From: Thiobacillus sp.
GTDB lineage: Bacteria > Pseudomonadota > Gammaproteobacteria > Burkholderiales > Thiobacillaceae
NCBI GenBank assembly: GCA_019459055.1
Contig: JAIBEI010000039.1
Span: 1-63,523 of the forward strand
DNA: 63,523 bases
Direction of reading: 5' to 3'
The position numbers were made by a program, and so were the translations under genes. The notes under the pieces were generated by a model that was not told the origin of the DNA, did not search any database, and saw only the letters and a program-made list of their open reading frames with translations. Of this stretch, positions 9,444 to 18,128 are shown piece by piece. Numbering within the stretch: position 1 is the stretch's first letter; each line of letters begins with the position of its first letter.

Positions 9444-10001
9444 TTACCAGGGTATGGCTGTTCCGGAAGATGTGTAGCACATACTGGCTCTTTCATCGCA
9501 ATGAAGGACGTAAGCAGCCGGATTGGTTGAAAAGCAGTAACCAAATGCCGTGGCCGTTCCAACGATCAGGTCAGGATTCACACCAGGGGCGTCGTAAAGC
9601 TGGTCATCGCCAAGGATAAATCCCTTTTCGGCAGACCCGCTATAGAGCGCATACGCGAACATTGCGTGGTAGTCGTAGATGCGGTCAGGGTATAAATAGT
9701 CTTGATATTCGTAATAACCCATGTCCGTATGTCCGCTTTCAACATCCAGAACCAGCTGGAAGACATCGCAGTTCGCTCCGTACAATTCCTGAACCCAGCC
9801 TGCGCGTATGGGCAGGTTGTAAAGATAGACGGCGTCCCTGAGCAGCATGGGCCCTGTTGCCTGCGCCGACATCATCCCGGTCGCCGGAGGCGTATATTTG
9901 ACAGACGCAGCCATGCTCTTGAACTGTTCAAGGCCGGCGCTATCCGCAAACGCCCCGCTCGCCGACAACAACAGCCCCATTCCGACAAGATATTTTTTCA
10001 T
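9444..10001 (-). CDS. secreted protein consisting of the protease's C-terminal module
   Basis: 185 residues with a clear signal peptide (MKKYLVGMGLLLSASGAFA). The mature protein contains LLRDAVYLYNLPI, CDVFQLVLDVESGHTDMG, YPDRI, AMFAYALYSGS and GTATAFGYCFSTNPAAYV in the same order as each C-terminal repeat of the protease at 7050-9419. It is therefore a free-standing version of that module, convergent with the protease gene and 24 bp away. Function unknown; it could be a binding partner, substrate or immunity-like protein for the protease. The ATG at 10001 is preceded by GGGAG at suitable distance and gives the signal peptide; an upstream in-frame start would only add charged residues. Confidence 0.75.
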   Translation of the reverse strand: MKKYLVGMGLLLSASGAFADSAGLEQFKSMAASVKYTPPATGMMSAQATGPMLLRDAVYLYNLPIRAGWVQELYGANCDVFQLVLDVESGHTDMGYYEYQDYLYPDRIYDYHAMFAYALYSGSAEKGFILGDDQLYDAPGVNPDLIVGTATAFGYCFSTNPAAYVLHCDERASMCYTSSGTAIPW

Positions 10002-10029
10002 GGTCAACTCCCAGTCAGTTTGATTATGT

Positions 10030-10260
10030 TTATCGCCCAAGGCCCATTCGTTTCAAGAACGCCCTCAAGTCCATGGTATGGTACTCCAGCCGCTCGCGCT
10101 CGTATAACCAATGCCACAGGCGCCTGCGCTCATAGACAACAAGATCCCTCGCCCCCGGAGAAAAGCCGGGCGTGCGGCTGCGACAGCCCAGCCGGAACGG
10201 CCGGCTCATCGCCCAGAGCCGGCCTACGGACAGCATCAGTCCAATCCGCTTCCTGCTCAT
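10030..10260 (-). CDS. small basic protein of unknown function
   Basis: 76 residues, rich in Arg, with a hydrophobic start (RIGLMLSVGRLWAMSRPF). No family recognised. Its ATG overlaps the TGA of the HAD-like gene upstream (ATGA), consistent with coupled translation at the end of that block. It may instead be the relic of a larger gene cut by the arrival of the protease group next to it. Confidence 0.4.
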   Translation of the reverse strand: MSRKRIGLMLSVGRLWAMSRPFRLGCRSRTPGFSPGARDLVVYERRRLWHWLYERERLEYHTMDLRAFLKRMGLGR

Positions 10261-12356
10261 GACCTTCTCCGCACGTCCAGCAAGTGCATCAGGCGAAACA
10301 ACCAGGCCGGAAGCGTCCAGCCGAAGTGCGCGAAGGCGGAGAATTTCCAGGGCTGATTTCTGAGTTTACGGTACAGCCCGTGTGGCCGCAGCAGGTCGAA
10401 GTATCGAATGGAAATCACGCCGATATCCAGCGTGTGGTCGTGACCGAAGTCTTCGGTATGGACCAGCCGGCTGATTTCACGGACTTCCTCGCGAGTCGGA
10501 TAGACCACCGCGCGTTCCAGCAACCCCAGCACATAGGGTTTGATCTCCGTGGCGTGATGGCCGGTTAGCCGCCAGGCGGCATGGAAGTGCTCCAGATGAT
10601 CGAGAACCCCGGCCTGGAAGTGCTCGATCAGGGGGTTGCAGGCGATCTCCCCCTGGCGGTCGGGCGCTCGGTCATCCTTGAGCACGGGGATCACCTGGCC
10701 ATCCTGTTCGGCATAGCCAAGCGTTGTGCCCTCGCCCGAGCGTGCGCCCTGCTCGAAGATTTCTTCGAAATCCATGGGCGCGCGCTCGTAGGAATCGTCA
10801 CGCCGGGCATCCAGGATGAGTCCTTCGATGCGGTCGCCCATCCCGAAATCGCCATGCATGGCGGCGACGAAGGCGAAATACCAGCCGTGCACATCCGGGT
10901 AATCCGGCCGCTTGCCAAAGCTGTCGCGCAGGAATTTCTGGATGGTGCCGTTCCAGCCGATGTCCACCAGCGCGACACGCTCGCTGGCGAAGAATCCCTG
11001 CTGTTCGAAATAGCGCCGCAGCCGCTCGCGCGAGATTTCGCCAATGGAGCGGATGCGCGTCTGCACGCGTTCATCGGCGAGAAAAGCGAGAAGACGGGGG
11101 TCGCGCCAGTCGTGCAGGGGTTCGGCAAGATCGGCGAAGCCCTGCTCGCGTGCAAGATCGGCGAAATCCTCCACCGGCAGCCCGAAGGTTTTCAGAACCG
11201 AGAGCAGCCCTTGCTGCTTGGGGTTGTAGAAGGCCACCACGGCCTGTTCCGGGCTGAGGCCTTCAGCCACCGATGCCGTCGCGACGACACGGCGCGATGC
11301 GTAGACGTACACCGGCTCCGGCCAGTGCTTGCGGTCCGGCTCCAGTTCGCGCCAGCGGGCATACATCTTTTCGAAAAGATAGCCGTCGCGGGCAAGAAAG
11401 AACAGCTTGTCGGGTTTGACGGCCTCGATTTTTTCGATCAGTCCGAGCAGAAAGGTGCTGAAGGCCGGGCCAAGCACATGCGCGCCATAGTGATGGAAGA
11501 AGTCGGCGCAGGCGGCCTGGCACGCGGCGTCCTGCTCCATGCGGTAGTCGACGATCTCGAAGAAGCGGCGGCCGGGCCAGACACCACCGAGCGCCGCCAT
11601 CTCGGCAGACAGGGTTTGCCGGCGGCGGCGCAGGCGCTCCTCCCGTTCGTCGAGATAGATGCCGCGTATGCCGAGCTGCATGGGGGCGCGCATGTCGGAG
11701 ACCAGATTGTCGCCGACATGAACCACCTGAGCGGGCGTCAGCCCTTCCAGCGCTTGCCCTTCCAGCTCCAGCACCCGGACATGCAAACGGCCGGAATATT
11801 TACCCAGCCCAAACTCGGACGAGACATACAGACGGTCCAGCAACCCGCCCAATCCGCAATCTGCCAGCAAGGCGGCGAGGTGGTCGTGGCTCAGATACAT
11901 ATCGGATACGGCAATCACACGCACCCCTTGCGCGCGCAGCCACTCCAGCAAAGCCAGCGCACCCGGCTTGGCGGTGAGCGCCAGGGATTCCAGTTCGCGC
12001 TCGGCGCGATGGACAAACCCGACCAGCGCCGGGTCAGGATGGCCAATCAAGCGCGCCACCCAACTTTCCGCCAGCGGATCAAAATGGCATTCGTGATCCA
12101 GGCCATCGCTCAGGGCGGCACGGCGCAATTCCCACTCAACTGCACGACGCGCTTCGAACGCGGCATCTGGCGTAATGCCACCGATTTTCTCCGCCAACAG
12201 CACGGCAACCCGGCGCTGGATATCGTCGGGAGGCTCAATGCACCGAGCAAGCAGGGTATCGAAGACATCGAAGGACACGCAGCGAATGACGTCCAGGCGG
12301 GTTTCCAGCCAAGCTTGCAAGGCCGCGAAATCCTTGACGCGCATCGGTTTTTTCAT
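10257..12356 (-). CDS. HAD-superfamily-like protein of glycan loci (copy 2)
   Basis: About 699 residues and paralogous to 1044-3155 over its whole length. The N-terminal HAD signature is CVSFDVFDTLLARC; IAVSDMYLSHDHLAALL holds a motif-II-like Ser/Asp; VVHVGDNLVSDMRAPMQLGI is the motif III/IV region with conserved acidic residues. The C-terminal half has the shared VALVDIGWNGTIQKFLRDS. Role in glycan assembly is inferred from position only. The ATG at 12356 (MKKPMRVKDF) starts 16 bp after the stop of the upstream GT2 gene. A longer in-frame start at 12398 would overlap that gene. Confidence 0.75.
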   Translation of the reverse strand: MKKPMRVKDFAALQAWLETRLDVIRCVSFDVFDTLLARCIEPPDDIQRRVAVLLAEKIGGITPDAAFEARRAVEWELRRAALSDGLDHECHFDPLAESWVARLIGHPDPALVGFVHRAERELESLALTAKPGALALLEWLRAQGVRVIAVSDMYLSHDHLAALLADCGLGGLLDRLYVSSEFGLGKYSGRLHVRVLELEGQALEGLTPAQVVHVGDNLVSDMRAPMQLGIRGIYLDEREERLRRRRQTLSAEMAALGGVWPGRRFFEIVDYRMEQDAACQAACADFFHHYGAHVLGPAFSTFLLGLIEKIEAVKPDKLFFLARDGYLFEKMYARWRELEPDRKHWPEPVYVYASRRVVATASVAEGLSPEQAVVAFYNPKQQGLLSVLKTFGLPVEDFADLAREQGFADLAEPLHDWRDPRLLAFLADERVQTRIRSIGEISRERLRRYFEQQGFFASERVALVDIGWNGTIQKFLRDSFGKRPDYPDVHGWYFAFVAAMHGDFGMGDRIEGLILDARRDDSYERAPMDFEEIFEQGARSGEGTTLGYAEQDGQVIPVLKDDRAPDRQGEIACNPLIEHFQAGVLDHLEHFHAAWRLTGHHATEIKPYVLGLLERAVVYPTREEVREISRLVHTEDFGHDHTLDIGVISIRYFDLLRPHGLYRKLRNQPWKFSAFAHFGWTLPAWLFRLMHLLDVRRRS

Positions 12357-12372
12357 TTCGGCTGGCGCGTAT

Positions 12373-13515
12373 TCATTGCCAACGCGCAAGCCAGCCACGC
12401 ACCCAGCGTACCGGTGCGGTCAGCCTTCTACCCAAACGATAACTCGTGCTGGCCTCCAGCAAGGCTTTCTCTTCCCGGCAAAGCGCCAGAGCCGCCTCAT
12501 CTGCGGCAATACGGGCATCGCGTTCGGCAATCCAACCGTCGCGATCCGCGATCCATTCCACCTGGCTCGCGATGAGCTGCTCACGCTCGGCAATCCAGGC
12601 ATCGCGCTCGGCGATCCAGGCATCCCGATCGGCGATGAGCGGAAACAGTTCTGCCTCCTTCGCCGCCAGCGCCTCATGCCGCAGCGTCGCCCAGATTTCT
12701 CCCTGGTAGTGCTCGATGCGCGCCCACTGCGCGGCCAGATGTTCCAGTCGCATGCGTTCCAGCGCGTTCCCGCCCAGCAATTGCGGGACAAGGGCGCGCA
12801 ACATGGCCGCGCATTCCAGATTGGCTGCCAGCGGCCGTTCGCTGATGGTGTTGCTCTCATGCAGACGGTACTGCAGAAGCGGCGCGTCGAGCCAGGCCAA
12901 ACGCCGATCCTTGATCAGGCCGCGCAACAGCCATTCATAGTCGAGCACATAGCGGAGATCCCGGAAATCGCCCACCGCCTCCAGCCAGGAGCGGCGAAAG
13001 ACACAATTGGAAGTCGTCATGAAGACATTGCCATGCAGCATGGTGGCGTGCCAGTCACCGGTCTCTATCCATACCCGCTTGAGGTCGGAAAAAGCCCGAA
13101 CCCACCAATGCTCGGGCACCGGCTCGCCCGCGGCGTCAATCAGGACAATGTCGCTGCCCACCAGATCGGCACCCGTGTCGTGCAAGGTTTCCAGGCAGGC
13201 GGCGATACGGTCGGGCGCAAAAACATCATCCGAATTGATGATCGCGACAAACTCCCCGCGTGCCATACCAAGGGCTTCATTGAGCGTGGCATGCGCGCCC
13301 TGGTTGGCGTCATGTCGGTAGCGGCGCAAACGCTCGTCCTGCAACGATTGCAACACCTCCCACGTCTTGTCCGTGGAGGCATCGTCGATGACAATCAGCT
13401 CAAGAGTGCCGTACGTCTGATCCAGCACACTCTCCACCGCCGCCCGCACATAGGGCGCGTGGTTGTAGGCGGGCATCAGCACGCTGACGAGAGGGTGAGC
13501 GAGGGTGTTGGACAT
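12373..13515 (-). CDS. GT2 glycosyltransferase with Trp-heptad coiled-coil tail (copy 2)
   Basis: 380 residues. GT-A domain with PLVSVLMPAYNHAPYVRAAV, LIVIDDASTDKTW and AIINSDDVFAPDRI; near-duplicate of the N-terminal half of 5207-6517. From about residue 285 come successive seven-residue units of the type WIAERDA (positions roughly 295-345), encoded by a degenerate 21-bp DNA repeat, followed by TSYRLGRRLTAPVRWVRGW, a tail often seen on surface-glycan glycosyltransferases and likely membrane-associated. The 5' flank (about 40 bp) also matches that of copy 1. Confidence 0.82.
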   Translation of the reverse strand: MSNTLAHPLVSVLMPAYNHAPYVRAAVESVLDQTYGTLELIVIDDASTDKTWEVLQSLQDERLRRYRHDANQGAHATLNEALGMARGEFVAIINSDDVFAPDRIAACLETLHDTGADLVGSDIVLIDAAGEPVPEHWWVRAFSDLKRVWIETGDWHATMLHGNVFMTTSNCVFRRSWLEAVGDFRDLRYVLDYEWLLRGLIKDRRLAWLDAPLLQYRLHESNTISERPLAANLECAAMLRALVPQLLGGNALERMRLEHLAAQWARIEHYQGEIWATLRHEALAAKEAELFPLIADRDAWIAERDAWIAEREQLIASQVEWIADRDGWIAERDARIAADEAALALCREEKALLEASTSYRLGRRLTAPVRWVRGWLARWQ

Positions 13516-13810
13516 GGGGATGCGTATTCTACCGATTGTGGCATGTCAGGCATATTCCACGAGGCAACAGCAGTTCGCCCTCCATTCGTGGAATTGATAT
13601 AAGGCATCCAGACTGCTCTGAATCGACCCGGTGAATCGCATGGCCAGCCCCTTCCCATTCTTTTGTGGATGAAGGTGGATGTGCCTGCTGTGAGCTTCAG
13701 AATCATCCCGGCAAGGTCACGTGCCATAGTCTTGGGCAGTGACGTAACGGGATGGCTTGAGAATGTCGCTTATATAAGGAGGCTCTGCATATTGGATCCG
13801 AAGCGCTCGG
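13516..13810. other. 295-bp gap, no gene seen
   Basis: Lies between the 3' end of the frameshifted glycosyltransferase and the GT2 gene, both minus strand. The 40 bp next to the GT2 start are conserved with the flank of its duplicate at 6518-6560. I see no terminator, tRNA or convincing ORF in the rest. Confidence 0.4.
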
Positions 13811-15460
13811 CTATTTCGATAGTGCAGAGAGGCGGGAGCGAATCGCACGCGCGGCAACGTCGTGACTGAAATTCAAGGCCATGTCCAACCGGGCCCTGTC
13901 GCCTATTTGCCTCCTGAAGGCCTGATCCTCGACAATCCGCCGCATGTGCCCTGCAGCCTGTTCGGTATCCGCGTCGGCCCAATGCCATCCGGGCTCGTAA
14001 TCGATGTATTCGCCCGGTTTGACCGGGATCAGGGTGGACCCGACCAGACAGCTGTTGTCTGGCGTCATGAATTCCAGATTGCCTGAGTAGGCCGTCGCGA
14101 TGACGGGTTTCCCCAGCGCCATACACTCCGCCATGCCCAGCCCGAGCCCTTCGGAACGATGGAGAGAAACATAGACATCGCACACGCTTTGCAGCCCGTA
14201 AACGTCTTCCCTGGACAGCAGCCTGTCGACGATGATGATGCGCGGGTCGTCCAGGGCAAGTGCCCGCAACGCGTTGAATTTTTCGGGATATTGGTAGCCC
14301 TGCGAACATTTGATCACGAGGCCGACATGGCTATGGTGTTTTGGAAACGCACGCTGGAATGCAGCGATGGCGGCCCAGGGATTTTTTCTCTCGGCGAAGG
14401 ACCCGAAATCAAAGCTGAACAGGAACAGAAATGGCCTTTCGGGGAGGGAAAACTCCGCGCGGCAATAGAGGCGTGACAACGCGGCATCGATGGCATAGGG
14501 GATCTTGTGCACGGGTTTTTCCGTTGCGCTTTGGATGACATTTCGGACGAAATCGGTGGCAACCCATATTTCGTCCACACGGTCGAGCGCAGCGCGCCAT
14601 TTGTTCGGGAACGCATCGATTTCCCAATACCAGTACCCGATCACATAGCGGTCCTTCAATTGCCCCCGCTCGGCAAAACGGCGCCACACCGTCGTGTACT
14701 GGTCCGGGTTCATATAAAAGAGGATGTTCCTGTGGGGCATGGCCTCTGTCAGATACCTGTCCATGGTGCGGTTCGACTGGCGCGAGCCGAGGTTGATGGC
14801 AGCATCCTGATACACGGCCTCGATGTTCCCGTCCTGGCAAGTCCTGGCAAGCGTTCGCACACCTTCAGCCAAACCGAAGTCGCCACGAAAATAGCCCACG
14901 ATATTCAATCCGCTTCCCTGCGCCCCCGGTGCCTGCCGTGGGGGTTGCCGATCCAGCTCGCTGGTTTCGTCATCCAGGCGCATCAGCATTTCCGGCGCCA
15001 GGGCGTCGCCCTGCCCCGTGCTCAGGCATTTTGCGATGTAGCCGAGGCCCATGGAACTTCTGGCCGGAGCGAATGGGTTGACTGGCGGACGGGCAAGCGC
15101 CAGCGAATGGTAGTCGTGGAGCAAGTTATAGGCTTCCTTCCGATTCCGTTCCATGGACTCGCTGATGGTATTGGTGGCATGCAAACGATAACGATAGAGC
15201 TTGGCCGCGACGAATCTGGGTTCCGCGAGCCAGAGCATACGCAAACAAAAATCCCAGTCGTGGTTCGAGCGCAGTGCGCGGAATCCTGAAACACGCTCGA
15301 ACAGATCTCTTGCAAAAAACAGGTTTCCGGTGGATATCGTGGGATTGAACTCGGACAGCAGCGCCGCACCGACGGTATCGGCAGCATGGACCATGTCCTC
15401 GATGCCTGCCCAGGTTCTAACCTGCCGGTTTGCCTGCGCTGTCAGGTATCGCCCAGCCAT
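13811..15460 (-). pseudogene. 3' part of frameshifted GT2-GT4 glycosyltransferase
   Basis: From the ATG at 15460 this frame gives about 549 residues. It opens with the second half of a GT2 domain (GRYLTAQANRQVRTWAGIED, FNPTISTGNLFFARDLFE, SNHDWDFCLRML), whose first half is in the other frame at 15417-17336. From about residue 190 it is a GT4-type GT-B domain: NIVGYFRGDFGLAEGVRTLA, YVIGYWYWEIDAFPNKW, FSFDFGSFAERKNPWAA, and SLHRSEGLGLGMAECMALGK with the EX7E motif. Removing one base near 15450-15458 would fuse the two frames into a single protein of about 1174 residues. Either a recent mutation, a sequencing error, or a two-polypeptide arrangement with restart at ATG 15460. Confidence 0.75.
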
Positions 15461-17336
15461 CGATGTAGTCGCACCCCGCGAAGCCCCATTCGAAGCCATG
15501 CCCGGCCACGGCTTCCACCATGTCAGCGATCCGCGTCGGCTCGAACAGGTCATCGGAGTTGAGTGGATTGACAAACGCACCCCGCGCAAGCTGGATGGCT
15601 TCATTCAGTGTGGTATGGGCACCCCTGTTTTCTCGGGAAATGAAACGATGCGGAAACGGGCAATCCTGAAGTTTTTTTCGGATGATCTCCGGAGATCCAT
15701 CGGTCGACCCGTCATCGATGATGATCAATTCCAGGTTCGGATAAGTTTGCGCGAATACCGAGTCCAGGGCTTGCTCGATGTAGGCGGCATGGTTGTAGGA
15801 GGGAACGACCACACTGACCAGAGGCTGGATGTTTCGCGAAGGCTTCCTGTTATGGTCCTCCAGCCAGGCGTCGTATTCCAGACGAATCCGAGTCAGCTGC
15901 GAGGCGTCCCTGCCGGTTAGGCGCTCACCGACGATCAAGCCAAAATTTCGCAGGATGCCCGGCAGTCCCCAGCGACTGATCTCTCCGGCCTTCCGGACAA
16001 GCGGCGCGGCTTCACGATGCCTGGCAAGGCTGTAGAGAACCACGCCGAGCATGTGCAGGCAATCGGGTTCCTCCGGCGCAAGATCGAGGGCTTGACGGTA
16101 AAGGTGTTCTGCAGTTTCGAGCTTGCCGGACTGCTGCATCGTAAGCGCCTGTACCTTGATCCGGTCAAGCTCTAACGCGGCTGTTGTCAGCGGCGTCGAC
16201 TTCAACCTGCCGCAGCAGTGCTTGAAGCGGCTCCCGCTTCCGCAGGGGCACAGTTGCGTGCGGCCGATCGCCGGGTTTCGGCCTGCCTGATTACTGCCGG
16301 CCGCCTGCAAGGGCATGAGTACTTTGTCATCATCCGCTGGTGACCGAATGCCTGCGGGACGCTCTCGCCGTTGCAGAATCCCGGGCAAATCAAAGAAGGC
16401 CAGAGCCTGGTGCTCGCTGGTGGTCACGAGCACGTTCATCCCGGTGTCGATATCGATCCCTTTGGGCCCACCCTCCTGCGGGTTGTAACGGCCACGCAGG
16501 AAAGTGCCTGTGTCCATCACTTGAAAGGATGTGACGGGGTCACGAACGCCCCGCCAGCTATCGCCATCCTTCGCGTATACATGCACATGCGGACTGCCCG
16601 CATCGGCCACCAGCAAGAATTCATCGTCCGCCGTGAAGCGCAGGCCGTGAGGGCAATCCACATTGCGCAAAATGCCGTCAGGTTCAGATTGTTGGTTGAG
16701 TTGTGGGGTATTCGCGAACAGCAGAACGCTATGGGTATTGTGGTTGCTGATGGCAATCCAGCGTCCGTCCCGGTTGACAGCCACGCCATCCGGAATATCC
16801 AGTCCCCGGCTCAGCAGGACTTCGTTGCTCTCGACACGCAGATGGCCCCCGGCAGTATTCAGGATATGACGGGACACATAATGCGCATAATTGTTGCAGA
16901 CGAGTATCGCGTACAGATCCCGATCGATTCTGGAGACCGATACCGAACCTGGTGAATATACCCACTGGTTGATGCCAGGGGCTTCCAGGCTGGGTATCAT
17001 CAAAGACCTGAGTTCCACACCGCGCGCAGGCAACTTCAGGATGGAAATCTCTCCCCCGCGATTGGCGACAACCAGTGTTTCTTCATCGATGAAAAAGACG
17101 CCATGAGGCGCATGCAAGCCCGGCGACGTGATTTCCATGAAGTCAGTCAGGATCACCTGCTTGCGGGTTCTTGACGCGCTAATGTCGACATCGAGCACAA
17201 CGATCTTGTTTTTAGCGAATCCGGCGACAGCAATCCTGCGATGGCTCGGTGAAAATTTCACATCTTCCGTACGCCCCAAACCCGCAAGCACTGTATGCAC
17301 CCCCTCGGATGCAATCGCTTCAATTCGCGAGCTCAT
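15417..17336 (-). CDS. beta-propeller / SEC-C / TPR / GT2 fusion (5' part, frameshifted)
   Basis: 639 residues before the frame is lost. Residues about 10-340 look like a lactonase/NHL-type beta-propeller (repeats such as HAPHGVFFIDEETLVVANRG and CPHGLRFTADDEFLLVADAG). Residues about 358-375 hold a SEC-C zinc motif, CPCGSGSRFKHCCG. About 385-450 is TPR-like, and from about 485 a GT2 domain begins (LVSVVVPSYNHAAYIEQALD, LIIIDDGSTDGS, NPLNSDDLFEPTRI). The GT2 continues in the +1-shifted frame of 13811-15460; out-of-frame residues after GCDYIDG are not meaningful. A propeller fused to a glycosyltransferase is unusual. Confidence 0.75.
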   Translation of the reverse strand: MSSRIEAIASEGVHTVLAGLGRTEDVKFSPSHRRIAVAGFAKNKIVVLDVDISASRTRKQVILTDFMEITSPGLHAPHGVFFIDEETLVVANRGGEISILKLPARGVELRSLMIPSLEAPGINQWVYSPGSVSVSRIDRDLYAILVCNNYAHYVSRHILNTAGGHLRVESNEVLLSRGLDIPDGVAVNRDGRWIAISNHNTHSVLLFANTPQLNQQSEPDGILRNVDCPHGLRFTADDEFLLVADAGSPHVHVYAKDGDSWRGVRDPVTSFQVMDTGTFLRGRYNPQEGGPKGIDIDTGMNVLVTTSEHQALAFFDLPGILQRRERPAGIRSPADDDKVLMPLQAAGSNQAGRNPAIGRTQLCPCGSGSRFKHCCGRLKSTPLTTAALELDRIKVQALTMQQSGKLETAEHLYRQALDLAPEEPDCLHMLGVVLYSLARHREAAPLVRKAGEISRWGLPGILRNFGLIVGERLTGRDASQLTRIRLEYDAWLEDHNRKPSRNIQPLVSVVVPSYNHAAYIEQALDSVFAQTYPNLELIIIDDGSTDGSPEIIRKKLQDCPFPHRFISRENRGAHTTLNEAIQLARGAFVNPLNSDDLFEPTRIADMVEAVAGHGFEWGFAGCDYIDGWAIPDSAGKPAG

Positions 17337-17513
17337 GGCATTCTGGAACCCGTAAAAACCATGCAGTATTCATATAAATCCGGCTCTTGCGGCGGCGAAG
17401 ATCATGAAGCTTGAGGGATAGGTGATTCACGGCATCGCGTCCAACAGGCGCATCACAGGACAGTCTAGATGGCGAATCGATATCGCGTCGCTCGCCGGGG
17501 CAAAAAGAAGCGT

Positions 17514-18128
17514 TCAATCTGATGGTGTTGCGCTGGAAGCCGACAACCAGGGGTTGAATCTCGGATCGTTGTACATCTTGAACTGCCGATACACTTTGAA
17601 ACGCAGCGTACCGGCCAGGCAACCGCGCGTGAGTTCGTCCAGACACCACGCCAGGTCTGCGCGTTGTTCCAGGAGGCGGGCCAGCCTTTCACGGCTCATC
17701 GCGTGATGGGCGGCGTCGGCGTCGACGCGCCGGGTCTGCCAGTCCATGTGGTATATCTTCAGGCTGAGTATGGACAACCGATCGATCAGGGCGCCGACGG
17801 TTTCCGAATGCAGGCGCGCCGTTTCCGGCACGTTCGGCAATGCGGTCAGGACCAACTCGTCGATACGTTCGATGGCGTCGTTGCGGCGCTGGTTATGCCC
17901 GTCGATCAGGCGCTTGCTGTTGGCGATGGCGCCATCGGAAACATCGCGACGGCGCGCCTGATCCTCTTCATCCCACAACGCAATATTGCAGCGGTGGTTA
18001 TCCTCAATCGCCTGCCACAATGCCGTGGATGGGATCGCAAGGGGGTCACCGCCCTGCTTCAGGTGTTCGATCAGGGCAGAATGAAAGCGGGCGATATCGG
18101 CAGCGTTCAGCTCATCCAGCGGATTCAT
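17514..18128 (-). CDS. DUF4254 domain protein
   Basis: 204 residues matching my memory of the DUF4254 family: LWQAIEDNHRCNIALWDEED near the N-terminus and SKRLIDGHNQRRNDAIERID in the middle. The fold is expected to be all-helical and the function unknown, though such genes sit in glycan biosynthesis loci. The ATG overlaps the TGA of the upstream DUF5672/GT9-like gene (ATGA). The 177 bp between its stop and the next gene's start contain nothing recognisable. Confidence 0.75.
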   Translation of the reverse strand: MNPLDELNAADIARFHSALIEHLKQGGDPLAIPSTALWQAIEDNHRCNIALWDEEDQARRRDVSDGAIANSKRLIDGHNQRRNDAIERIDELVLTALPNVPETARLHSETVGALIDRLSILSLKIYHMDWQTRRVDADAAHHAMSRERLARLLEQRADLAWCLDELTRGCLAGTLRFKVYRQFKMYNDPRFNPWLSASSATPSD

